DNA of 64,000 nt. It comes from Maritimibacter alkaliphilus HTCC2654. GTDB taxonomy: Bacteria > Pseudomonadota > Alphaproteobacteria > Rhodobacterales > Rhodobacteraceae. Position 1 is the first letter of the stretch, and every line of letters starts with the position of its first letter. The notes under the pieces were generated by a model, which worked only from the letters and a program-made list of their open reading frames with translations, ran no database searches and was not told the origin of the DNA. Position numbers and translations under genes: made by a program. Below, one piece after another: positions 1 to 8,025 of the stretch. The stretch spans positions 3,521,906-3,585,905 of the forward strand of contig NZ_CH902578.1 of NCBI RefSeq assembly GCF_000152805.1, written 5' to 3'.

Positions 1-294
1 TTCGAGGTGGCCGAAGATGTGGGCGGCGTCATCTACGTCCACCTCCTGTTCGACGATCACGAGGTCATCATGGCCGATGGCGCACCGATGGAGAGCCTGT
101 TTCTGGGGACCGGCGCGCGGGAAGCGGTCGGGCAGGAGGCGCTGGAGGAAATCCGCGCGATCATGCCCGAACTGGTCGATATGATGGTCGCCGGGAACGG
201 CAGCCCGGCCCGCCCGCTGACCGACAGCGACCGGGCCGCCGAGATGGGGCAGATCCACCGGCAAAGCGATGTCGCGCTGATCGCGGGGTTCTGA
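1..294 (+). CDS. Hint-domain protein, C-terminal end (partial)
   Basis: Frame 1 is open from the left edge to a TGA at 292-294, so the 5' part of this gene lies outside the window. The visible 97 residues contain the segment YVHLLFDDHEVIMADG followed by ESLFLG. This is typical of the end of the Hedgehog/intein-like (Hint) domain found in many Rhodobacteraceae secreted or calcium-binding repeat proteins, where Hint mediates autoprocessing. The tail (DRAAEMGQIHRQSDVALIAGF) is not distinctive. The processing cysteine would be upstream and cannot be checked. Family assignment rests on this short block only. Confidence 0.6.
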   Translation, partial: FEVAEDVGGVIYVHLLFDDHEVIMADGAPMESLFLGTGAREAVGQEALEEIRAIMPELVDMMVAGNGSPARPLTDSDRAAEMGQIHRQSDVALIAGF

Positions 295-369
295 GGCGAC
301 ATCGGGCGGCATTGAGCCTGACCTGACGTTTCGCTACACGGGCTGAAACCCTGTGGAGACGTCGCGCGC

Positions 370-1668
370 ATGTATCGGGTCTGGAACTTCATCGCCAATT
401 ACTCGGTCCTGCTCGTCGGCGGCGCGTTGATCGCGCTCGTCTGGGCGAACCTCGACACCGAAAGTTACCGCCATTTCATCCACTATCCGCTGTGGTTCAA
501 CGGCTGGATCGGTCTCGACCTGCATGCATGGGACGCGGCTTTCGGGCCCGAAGCGGGACGGTTCGAAACCGGCGATGTCGAGAGCGTGCTGACCGTTCAG
601 ACGCTCGTGAACGATCTGCTGATGGCGTTTTTCTTCGCTTTCGCGGGCAAGGAGGTGTGGGAGGCGCTGATCCTGAAACGCGGTGCCCTGCGGGGTCGCA
701 AGGCCGCCACGCCCCTGATCGCGACCCTTGGCGGGATGCTTGGACCGATTGTCGTCTTTCTCTCGCTGGCTTCCCTCATGGGGTCCGACATCTATGACGC
801 GGTGGCCCGTGGCTGGGCGGTTCCGACCGCTTCGGACATCGCGTTTTCCTATATCGTCGGGCGGGTCGTGTTCGGGGCCGGGCACCCGGCGCTCAGGTTC
901 CTGCTGCTTCTGGCCATCGCCGACGATGCGGGCGGGCTCGTCATCCTCGCCCTGTTCTACCCGCCGGGCGACTTCGCGCCGGAATGGCTTGCCGTGTCCC
1001 TGTTCGCTTCGGTCTTCGTCTATCTGGCCTTCAACCTGATCCCGCGCCGGATGGATCGGGGCGACCAGACGCGGGCGCGGTCGACATGGGTGCGCCTGAA
1101 CCTCAAATGGTATCCCTACGCCATTGCCGGGATCGTCAGCCTGCTCGCCTTCACGCAGTCGGGCCTTCACCCCGCGCTCGGGCTGCTGCCCGTCATTCCG
1201 GCCATTCCCCATGCCGACCGGGCCTTCGGTATCTTCGCCGAGGCCGAAACGCATCTGCACGACATCCTAAACCAGATCGAACATGCGCTACAGATCCCGG
1301 TCGAATTGATCCTGTTCCTGTTTGGGCTGGTGAACGCCGGGGTGGCGTTTGCCGCCTTGGCCGAGCCGACATGGCTGGTTCTGGGCGGGCTGGTCATCGG
1401 CAAGCCCGTCGGCATTTTCCTGTTCGGGCTTGTCGCGGCGCGGCTCTTGCGGCTCGGCTTGCCAGAAGGAATGCGCGTGGCCGATCTTTTCATCGTCGGT
1501 ATCGTCGCCGCGATGGGGTTCACGGTGGCGCTGTTCTTCGCGGCAGCGGCCTTCGACCCCGGTCCGGTGCAGGACGCGGCCAAGATCGGCGCCTTCTTCA
1601 GTCTGGGGGCCGCGATCCTTGCCATTGCACTGGGTAAATTGTTGCGGGTCGAGAAACGCCGGGCCTGA
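370..1668 (+). CDS. nhaA: Na+/H+ antiporter NhaA
   Basis: Predicted inner-membrane sodium/proton antiporter of 432 aa, slightly longer than E. coli NhaA. Hydrophobic segments run through the whole length. Two family hallmarks are visible: ASDIAFSYIV, matching the unwound helix IV region, and LAIADDAGGLVILALFY, which carries the paired aspartates of the NhaA ion-binding site. The C-terminal third (MGFTVALFFAAAAF) also fits the family. It exports Na+ in exchange for protons and supports salt and alkaline pH tolerance, which suits a marine organism. The ATG at 370 is the first plausible start after a short 75-bp gap. It appears monocistronic. Confidence 0.93.
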   Translation: MYRVWNFIANYSVLLVGGALIALVWANLDTESYRHFIHYPLWFNGWIGLDLHAWDAAFGPEAGRFETGDVESVLTVQTLVNDLLMAFFFAFAGKEVWEALILKRGALRGRKAATPLIATLGGMLGPIVVFLSLASLMGSDIYDAVARGWAVPTASDIAFSYIVGRVVFGAGHPALRFLLLLAIADDAGGLVILALFYPPGDFAPEWLAVSLFASVFVYLAFNLIPRRMDRGDQTRARSTWVRLNLKWYPYAIAGIVSLLAFTQSGLHPALGLLPVIPAIPHADRAFGIFAEAETHLHDILNQIEHALQIPVELILFLFGLVNAGVAFAALAEPTWLVLGGLVIGKPVGIFLFGLVAARLLRLGLPEGMRVADLFIVGIVAAMGFTVALFFAAAAFDPGPVQDAAKIGAFFSLGAAILAIALGKLLRVEKRRA

Positions 1669-1863
1669 ATCGGGCGCGTCGTGTACGATCCGGACCAAAG
1701 ATCACCGGGTATTGTGCCGTTTTCCGGCCCAATTCCGAGACAAAGCGTTGTATTGAAGGCGTTTGATCCGACATAATGACGCCAGATTGGCCTAATATAG
1801 CGTATCCTTAACGCGGCCCGGACTACACCGGGCCCTGGGGCAGCAGCAGTCACCGGGGTTCGA

Positions 1864-2523
1864 ATGATCGAATTCGACAATGTATCCAAGTCCTTCTGGA
1901 CCGGAAAACAGCGCAAGGTCATCCTCGACCATGCGTCGTTCCGGGTGGAGCTTGGCAACTCGCTTGGGATTCTCGCGCCCAACGGCACCGGCAAGACGAC
2001 GATCATTCAGATGATGGCGGGGCTGGAGAAGCCGGACGAGGGCGAAGTGCGCCGCACCAGCCGCGTGTCGTTCCCGCTCGGGTTCATGGGCGGCGTTGTG
2101 CCCAAGCTGTCGGCCAAGGAGAACGCGCGCTACATCGCGCGGCTCTACGGGCTGGACCCCGACTATATCGAGGCGTTCACGCGCTGGCTGTGCGGGCTTG
2201 AGGAATATTACGACTTTCCGCTCGGCACCTATTCGTCGGGCATGAAGGCCCGGTTCACGTTTTCGCTGCTTCTGGCGCTCGAGTTCGACATCTACCTGAT
2301 CGACGAGGGGATGCCGCAGACGACGGATGCCGAGTTCAACCGCAAGGCGGGGGACGTGCTCAGGCAACGCCTGGAAAATTCGACCGTCGTGGTGGTGAGC
2401 CATCAGGCGCAGACACTTGAGAAATTCTGCCGTTCGGCGGCGGTGCTGCACAACGGGCAGCTTTTTATGTTCGATACCTTGGAAGAGGCGAAGCAACTGT
2501 ATGACTACTCCACCCAAGGCTAA
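1864..2523 (+). CDS. kpsT: Polysaccharide export ABC transporter ATP-binding protein (KpsT-like)
   Basis: 219-aa ATPase of the KpsT/Wzt class that energises export of capsular polysaccharide. The Walker A loop reads APNGTGKTT (first glycine replaced by alanine), the ABC signature is YSSGMKARFTFSL, and Walker B is DIYLIDEG. The degenerate signature and short length are typical of capsule exporters rather than importers. It overlaps the following KpsE-like gene by 23 bp, so the two are translationally linked. No KpsM permease is encoded next to it, since the upstream neighbour is nhaA, so the membrane partner must be elsewhere. A low-GC 195-bp gap upstream probably holds the promoter. Confidence 0.87.
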   Translation: MIEFDNVSKSFWTGKQRKVILDHASFRVELGNSLGILAPNGTGKTTIIQMMAGLEKPDEGEVRRTSRVSFPLGFMGGVVPKLSAKENARYIARLYGLDPDYIEAFTRWLCGLEEYYDFPLGTYSSGMKARFTFSLLLALEFDIYLIDEGMPQTTDAEFNRKAGDVLRQRLENSTVVVVSHQAQTLEKFCRSAAVLHNGQLFMFDTLEEAKQLYDYSTQG

Positions 2524-4300
2524 GAAATTCCGCATCCGCCGCCCCGGCACGGACGCCCCGCGTGAGGCTTCCCCCGAAGCGCAGCCGAACGCGCAGGGCG
2601 CGCAGCAACCGCCGCGCGCACAGGCGCAGACGCTTCGCCCCGCCGGCCAGCAACCACAGCGCCCGGCCACACCGCAGGGTCAGCGCCCGCCGCAGGGCGG
2701 ACAGCCGCAGCCGCGCCAACCGCGCCAGTTGAACGCGATGGAAGAGGCGGCGCTGTCACCGCAGGAGGATGGCTTCGGCGGCGCGCCCTTCCCGGGGTCC
2801 GCCGCAGCCGACCGGGGTGGGCAGGCCGCGCCAACGCCATCGCGGCGCGAACCGCCCGAGGTCGAAATCGGACGCATCAAGCAAGAGGGCCTGACGGGCC
2901 GGCAACTGCGCATGGCGCGCCGCGTCGCCCAGAAACACGGGCTTCCGGCGACGTCGGACTATGACGCCGTGCGCCTGTTGCGCAAAGCCGGGATCGACCC
3001 GTTCCAGACCGCGAACATGCTGCAACTCGTCTCGTCGGAAGAGGGCGGGGCCAAGCCGCAGGCGCCCGAGGGCGGGGCGCGGGTGCAGCTTCCGCAGACG
3101 ATCCAGCCGCAGCAGCAGCAATTGCCCTCGACGCAGGTGATGGATGCCGCCGATCGTGCGAAATCCATTCAGGAAATGCAGAACCAGATCGTGCGGCGGC
3201 GACGCAAGAAACTCTTGCTGCTCGCCACGCGACTGGCCGCGCTGGTGCTTCTGCCGACGCTCATCGCGGGTTGGTATTTCTATGTCGTGGCGACGCCCAT
3301 GTACGCCACCAAGTCGGAATTCGTGATCCAGAAGGCCGAAAGCGGCGGCACGGCGATGTCGAGCCTGTTCGCAGGCTCCGGTCTGGCGACGTCGCAGGAT
3401 TCGATCACGGTCCAGAGTTACCTGTCATCCCGCGACGCCATGCTGCGGCTGGACGAGGAATTGGGCTTCAAGGCCCATTTCTCGAACCCCGAGATCGACC
3501 CGATCCAGCGGCTCGACGCGGATGCCTCGAACGAGGAAGCCTACAAGACCTATACGCGCAACGTGAAGATCGGCTTCGATCCGACCGAGGGCATCGTGAA
3601 GATGGAAGTGATCGCGGCCGATCCGGCGTTCTCGCGCCAGATGTCCGAGGCGCTGATCCGCTATGCCGAACAACGGGTCGACAACCTGACAAGCCGTCTG
3701 CGCGACGACCAGATGGCGGGCGCGCGCGAAAGCTATGAAGAGGCCGAACAGGCGATGCTCGACGCGCAGGCCGAGGTTCTGCGACTTCAGGAAAGTATGG
3801 GCATTTTCGATGCCACCTCGGACGCGACCTCGATCATGGGTCAGGTGAACACCTTCGAGACGCAGTTGCAGCAGAAGCGGCTTCAGCTTCAGCAGCTTCT
3901 GGACAACCCGCGCCCCAACCAGGCACGGGTCGAGGGCGTTCGGGGCGATATCGCGCGGCTGGAACAACTCGTCGCCGACCTGCGGGCGCGGCTGACGGAA
4001 GACGGTCAGCAGGGCGGTGACAGCCTTGCCTCGGTGTCCGGCCAGTTGACCATCGCGCAGACGAACCTCCAGACGCGGACCGCGCTGATGCAGCAGGCGC
4101 TGCAACAGCTCGAAACCGCCCGGATCGAAGCGAACAAACAGACGCGCTATCTGGAAATGGGCGTGCATCCCGTGGCCCCGGACCGCGCGACCTATCCGCG
4201 TGCGTTCGAGAACACGCTGCTTGCCTTCCTCGTCTTTGCGGGCATCTACCTGATGATCTCGATCACCGCGGCAATCCTGCGCGAGCAGGTCACGAGCTGA
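2501..4300 (+). CDS. kpsE: Capsule polysaccharide export inner-membrane protein (KpsE-like)
   Basis: 599-aa predicted chain-length/export co-polymerase. The ATG at 2501 follows GGAAGAGG (2481-2488) inside the end of the KpsT gene. The first ~230 residues are an unusual cytoplasmic extension rich in Pro, Gln, Ala and Arg with a small folded-looking patch (around GLPATSDYDAVRLLRKAGIDP). A basic stretch RRRRKK then leads into transmembrane segment 1. A long periplasmic region with coiled-coil character (repeated Q/L/R-rich heptads) follows, and a second hydrophobic segment near the C-terminus ends in AILREQVTS. Two membrane segments around a coiled coil is the KpsE/Wzc-type topology. The exact role of the N-terminal extension is unknown. 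Confidence 0.83.
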   Translation: MTTPPKAKKFRIRRPGTDAPREASPEAQPNAQGAQQPPRAQAQTLRPAGQQPQRPATPQGQRPPQGGQPQPRQPRQLNAMEEAALSPQEDGFGGAPFPGSAAADRGGQAAPTPSRREPPEVEIGRIKQEGLTGRQLRMARRVAQKHGLPATSDYDAVRLLRKAGIDPFQTANMLQLVSSEEGGAKPQAPEGGARVQLPQTIQPQQQQLPSTQVMDAADRAKSIQEMQNQIVRRRRKKLLLLATRLAALVLLPTLIAGWYFYVVATPMYATKSEFVIQKAESGGTAMSSLFAGSGLATSQDSITVQSYLSSRDAMLRLDEELGFKAHFSNPEIDPIQRLDADASNEEAYKTYTRNVKIGFDPTEGIVKMEVIAADPAFSRQMSEALIRYAEQRVDNLTSRLRDDQMAGARESYEEAEQAMLDAQAEVLRLQESMGIFDATSDATSIMGQVNTFETQLQQKRLQLQQLLDNPRPNQARVEGVRGDIARLEQLVADLRARLTEDGQQGGDSLASVSGQLTIAQTNLQTRTALMQQALQQLETARIEANKQTRYLEMGVHPVAPDRATYPRAFENTLLAFLVFAGIYLMISITAAILREQVTS

Positions 4301-4323
4301 CCTGACGGGCACGCCGAGTTCGG

Positions 4324-4340
4324 AACGGGCGCCCGTTTTC
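4324..4340 (+). terminator. Possible weak intrinsic terminator after kpsE
   Basis: AACGGGCGCCCGTT is a perfect palindrome followed directly by TTTC, 23 bp after the kpsE stop. The hairpin must sacrifice central bases for the loop and the T-run is short, so this is only a weak candidate. Confidence 0.3.
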
Positions 4341-4430
4341 ATGTCCGGGTGCGGGCAAAAGCCCCGGTTTCGGGGGTTCCCAAAAGTCGATGCCGCCGGA
4401 TACTCTGGGAAAAAATTCCCGGGGACGGAC

Positions 4431-5744
4431 ATGATATTTCTAAGACTTCTGGCGCTTATCCTGTGCCTCGCCACGCCCGTGCTCGCACAAGAGGGCACGA
4501 TCACCTCGGGCAACGGCACGAACGCCGAACAGGGTCAGGCCGACGCGGCCATGGCCACGCGCATCCGGGACATCCTGCACGAACTCGACGGGTACGAGGA
4601 CGTCACCGTCACCGTCAAATCCGGCATCGTCACGCTCCGCGGCACGACGCTCGACCTCGCCCAGTCCGAGGCGCTCGTCGGGCTTATCGGTCGGGTCGAA
4701 GGGGTCGTGGCGATCGAGAACGAGGTGACGATCTCGACCGACGTGCGGCGGCGGCTGATGCCGATGGTCGAACGTTTTCAGCTCAGGTTCTGGCAGGGCA
4801 TCGCGTTCCTGCCGCTTGTCGGGATCGCACTCTTCGCTTTCGGGATCGTGGTCTGGATCGGGTTCTTCATTGCGCGGCGCAAACAGCCGTGGGACCGGAT
4901 CGCCCCGAATGCCTTCATCGCCGACATCCTGCGCGCCGTCATAAGGATCGCCGCGATCATCGCCGCGATCGTGGTGGCGCTGGATATTCTGGGCGCCACC
5001 GCTCTCCTGTCCACGATCCTAGGCGCGGCGGGGATCATCGGTCTGGCCATCGGTTTCGCGGTCCGTGACACGGTCGAGAACTTCATCGCCTCGGTGCTTC
5101 TGTCCGTGCGCCAGCCGTTCGCGCCGAACGATGCGGTGAAGATCGACGGGCATGAGGGCAAGGTGATCCGCCTGACCTCCCGCGCCACGATCATCCTGTC
5201 GTTCGACGGCAACCACATCCGCATCCCGAACGCGACGGTCTTCAAGTCGACGGTCATCAACTACACCCGCAATCCCGAACGCCGCTTCGACTTCGACATC
5301 GGGGTGGGCTACGGCACCGATCTCGCGGCGGCCAAGCTGCTGGCCGAAGAGACGGTGAAGGGTTTGCCCTTCGTTCTGACCACGCCGTCGGTCTCGTCCT
5401 GGACGACCGAACTCGGCGGATCGGACGTGGGCATGAAGGTGACAGGCTGGATCGACCAGCGCGAAACCGGGCTTCTCGCGGCGCGGTCCGAGGCGATCCG
5501 TCAGGTTCTGATCGCCTTCGAGGAAGCGGGAATCGAGATGCCGGAACCGACCTATCGCCTGTTGATGAACGAGGCCGGCACTGCGGAACCAGCCCCCGCG
5601 CCAGCCAAGCCGAATGTCGCCGAAGTCAGCCATGACGTGATGAACGTCGAGGCCACGACGGAACACGAACTCGAGGATATCGTTGACGCCGAGCGCGATA
5701 CCGAGCGGCAGGATCTGCTTCGTCAGGACGCAACCAAGGAATGA
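4431..5744 (+). CDS. BON-domain small-conductance mechanosensitive channel (MscS family)
   Basis: 437 aa. The ATG at 4431 is chosen over an upstream in-frame start because it begins a clear signal peptide (MIFLRLLALILCLATPVLAQ) and follows GGGGACGG. Residues ~35-100 form a BON domain (RIRDILHELDGYEDVTVTVK...GTVTLRG-like pattern), a periplasmic phospholipid- or surface-associated module. Hydrophobic helices then lead into the MscS pore helix (LSTILGAAGIIGLAIGFAVRD) and beta domain (SVRQPFAPNDAVKIDG). The channel would release solutes on hypo-osmotic shock. The C-terminal ~50 residues are acidic and variable. The BON-MscS arrangement is known in alphaproteobacteria. Confidence 0.88.
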   Translation: MIFLRLLALILCLATPVLAQEGTITSGNGTNAEQGQADAAMATRIRDILHELDGYEDVTVTVKSGIVTLRGTTLDLAQSEALVGLIGRVEGVVAIENEVTISTDVRRRLMPMVERFQLRFWQGIAFLPLVGIALFAFGIVVWIGFFIARRKQPWDRIAPNAFIADILRAVIRIAAIIAAIVVALDILGATALLSTILGAAGIIGLAIGFAVRDTVENFIASVLLSVRQPFAPNDAVKIDGHEGKVIRLTSRATIILSFDGNHIRIPNATVFKSTVINYTRNPERRFDFDIGVGYGTDLAAAKLLAEETVKGLPFVLTTPSVSSWTTELGGSDVGMKVTGWIDQRETGLLAARSEAIRQVLIAFEEAGIEMPEPTYRLLMNEAGTAEPAPAPAKPNVAEVSHDVMNVEATTEHELEDIVDAERDTERQDLLRQDATKE

Positions 5745-5808
5745 ACCGACAGCCCGGATTTTTTGGCTTGCAGCCCACCAGCCGTTTGAGTAGGAACACG
5801 CGCACCGT

Positions 5809-5883
5809 TGGGGTGTAGCCAAGTGGTAAGGCAGCGGTTTTTGGTACCGTGTATCGTAGGTTCGAATCCTACCACCCCAGCCA
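5809..5883 (+). tRNA. tRNA-Gln (anticodon TTG)
   Basis: The acceptor stem TGGGGTG pairs with CACCCCA. The anticodon stem GCGGT/ACCGT encloses loop TTTTGGT with anticodon TTG at 5841-5843. The T arm contains GGTTCGAATCC. The discriminator G is followed by an encoded CCA (5881-5883). All arms fold, giving a standard tRNA-Gln reading CAA (and CAG by wobble). Confidence 0.96.
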
Positions 5884-6409
5884 CGCTTTCCTGCATTGCG
5901 AGCCTCTACGCGCTATCTCTGGTATTCCTATGATTTCGCTCTGTGGGACTGCCGGTGAGACGGACTGTCTTTCCGATCAAGGCTACCCAATCACCAATGG
6001 CGCCGACCGAGGAATTTGCCTCTAGGCAAATCGAGAGTTTGGCGAGCGGTCATCGAACGCCCAAATCAGTCCCTGCCGGTGCCTTCTGACATCGCAAGAG
6101 ATCTTCCGGCTCGTGCAAATTCTTGATGTCGTTTGCCCGCTTTCGCACCGAGACGTCGGTGACTTGCGATGAAAGTGGAAGTGTGGAGCGATCAAAATGA
6201 CTGGGAAGACTTGGCGCCTCGTCGAAGTGTTGGCGACGTTGGACCGAGAAAGTAGTAAGAGCTAAATCCTCCGACTGCGCCGTGGCGGTCTGTCAAGCGT
6301 CCAAGACGGACAAATCGTACATGTGGCGACGAACAATGCGCCTGAAATTTTCTCTCAAGTTTTTCCCGAAGTCAGCGCACATCTTGATGCGAGACCGCTG
6401 GCGATGCGC
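5884..6409. other. Gene-poor, lower-GC segment downstream of tRNA-Gln
   Basis: About 525 bp without a convincing gene. Base composition is visibly lower in GC than the neighbours (the 60 bases at 6061-6120 are 55% GC). It contains a 7-bp inverted repeat TTTGCCT-CT-AGGCAAA at 6016-6031. From 6197 to 6424 one frame is open except for a single internal TAA (6263-6265), which could be a decayed gene. No second copy of the tRNA 3' end was found here. The segment could be the scar of an integration at the tRNA, but that is inference. Confidence 0.4.
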
Positions 6410-7165
6410 CTAGTGGTAAACTGATCCCCCGTCTGCCGCGATCACCTGCCCGGTGACAAACGAAGCGTCGTCACTGGCGAGAAACAAGCCCACGCGAGAC
6501 ACGTCTTCCGGTTGGGCGTCGCGTTTAAGAGCGCGGGTGTCGCGGGCGATGCCTCGATAAACACCGTCGAAAGCGGTGTTTTCGAGGTTGCTCTGCGTCA
6601 ACGTGTAGCCCGGTGATACCGCGTTCACGGTGATGTCGTCGGCGCCGAATTCGTTCGCGAGGGATCGGGTCATAGTGATCACCGCGCCTTTTGACGCGGT
6701 ATAAGCGCAGAGGTTTGGCGCGCCTTTGAAAGCGGTCCCCGAGACGACGTTGACGATCCGGCCATAACGCCGCGCCCGCATGTGCGGTGAAACTGCCTGA
6801 CAACATAGAAGAACGCTCAGCGTGTTTACGTCGATCATCCGGCGGAATTCTTCGACCGAGACCTCTTCGAACGGCTTCAGCACCATGCCGCGCGAAATCG
6901 CGGCGTTGTTGATCAGGATGTCGACCTGACCGAAGGTTTCGATCGTGCGGGCGACCATGGCTTCGACAGCAGCTTTGTCCGAGACGTCGGTTGTGGTGGC
7001 GATGGCTTGCGCGCCCGCGGCACGGGCGGCTTCGGCCCCGGCGTCCGCATCCAGAATGTCGGCGGAGACGATATTCGCGCCGCTCTGTGCCAGCCGGGTC
7101 GCCATGTCGAGACCCAGCCCGGTGCCTGCGCCGGTCACGATGGCGGTTTTACCTTCGAAGTTCAT
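6410..7165 (-). CDS. SDR-family NAD(P)-dependent oxidoreductase
   Basis: 251-aa classical short-chain dehydrogenase. The start at 7165 (MNFEGKTAIVTGAG) is preceded by AGGACAGGAAC and overlaps the upstream TIM-barrel gene by 4 bp. Motifs: TGAGTGLGL dinucleotide loop, NNAA, serine in VVSGTAF, catalytic YTASK, and C-terminal GQVIAADGGS. It is the last gene of a five-gene leftward operon headed by a Rieske oxygenase, so it probably oxidises a hydroxylated intermediate, perhaps a dihydrodiol or secondary alcohol. The substrate cannot be read from the sequence. Confidence 0.88.
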   Translation of the reverse strand: MNFEGKTAIVTGAGTGLGLDMATRLAQSGANIVSADILDADAGAEAARAAGAQAIATTTDVSDKAAVEAMVARTIETFGQVDILINNAAISRGMVLKPFEEVSVEEFRRMIDVNTLSVLLCCQAVSPHMRARRYGRIVNVVSGTAFKGAPNLCAYTASKGAVITMTRSLANEFGADDITVNAVSPGYTLTQSNLENTAFDGVYRGIARDTRALKRDAQPEDVSRVGLFLASDDASFVTGQVIAADGGSVYH

Positions 7166-8025
7166 GTTCCTGTCCTTTTGGCTTGCGTGAGTTCGGCGTC
7201 GATGGCGTGGAGCCAGTCGATGCCGGCCCGTTCGCTTTGCGCGGACGGGTCCGCCCAGAGGTGTTCGAGTTCCACGAGACCCGCGAACCCCCGCGCGGCA
7301 AGCGCGTCCAGCACCGGGCGGATGCGGGGGTCTGCCCCCGGCTCGCACCGCCCCGGTTGCCCGGCGATCTGGACCGGGCCGATGATGTCCGCGTCGCGGG
7401 TGAGCGGGGTCAAAAGGTCGCCGTCCGTCGCGATCAGGTGCCCGGTGTCGTAGATCAACCGCACGGCGGGATGGCCGATCCGGCGAACCACGCGGGCGGC
7501 CTGCGCAAAGCTCGTGAAAAGCTGGCCGGGGATCGCTGCCGGGTCCACAACCTCGACATTCAGCGTCAGACCAGCGGCCGCCGCGCGATCTGCGAGGGTC
7601 GAAAGGCGTGCGGCGAATGCGTCCTCCGCCGCGTCCTGACCAAGCGCGGTCGTCCCGGCGGGCACGATTGCCAGGTCTCGCGCCCCGATCCGGGCCGCGT
7701 CGGCGAAGGCCTGATCGCAGGCGGCCTGCAAGACGCGTTCACCGGACGCGTCGCCCGGAAACCAAAGCGGCTGGCGCAGATCGGACAACCCGCCGATGCC
7801 TAGCGTTCCTGCGGCAAGGCCGGATGCAGTCAGCGCTTTGGCGATGCGTGCCTTGTCCCCCTCGGGCCGGGACGAAAACCACGGGTCTTGAATTCCCGCG
7901 AACCCTTCGGCAGCGGCAAAGGCGATCTGGTCGACCGGATCGCGCGACGGTGCGGCGTGGGCGAAAAGCGGCGTGTCGAAGCCCCGAAACCCAAGGTGCG
8001 GGGCATAGCGCAGGGCAAAGCTCAT
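7162..8025 (-). CDS. TIM-barrel sugar-isomerase-like protein (hydroxypyruvate isomerase family)
   Basis: 287 aa of the xylose isomerase-like/AP endonuclease 2 superfamily. Likely metal ligands are visible at LNVEVVDP, IYDTGHLI and GLVELEHLW, in the order expected for this barrel. It resembles hydroxypyruvate isomerase-type proteins that act on small hydroxy-oxo acids, but these families are functionally diverse. It overlaps both operon neighbours by 4 bp (the FMN 2-hydroxyacid oxidase upstream and the SDR downstream), implying coupled translation and a role in the same pathway. Confidence 0.75.
   Translation of the reverse strand: MSFALRYAPHLGFRGFDTPLFAHAAPSRDPVDQIAFAAAEGFAGIQDPWFSSRPEGDKARIAKALTASGLAAGTLGIGGLSDLRQPLWFPGDASGERVLQAACDQAFADAARIGARDLAIVPAGTTALGQDAAEDAFAARLSTLADRAAAAGLTLNVEVVDPAAIPGQLFTSFAQAARVVRRIGHPAVRLIYDTGHLIATDGDLLTPLTRDADIIGPVQIAGQPGRCEPGADPRIRPVLDALAARGFAGLVELEHLWADPSAQSERAGIDWLHAIDAELTQAKRTGT

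Noticed and set aside
334-1260. Long leftward open frame opposite nhaA
   Set aside because: Rich in Arg, Gly, Asp and Pro without any domain; it is the reverse-strand shadow of a well-supported NhaA gene in high-GC DNA.
6016-6031. Inverted repeat TTTGCCT-CT-AGGCAAA
   Set aside because: Single copy with no gene boundary, T-run or partner site nearby; recorded only within the gap description.
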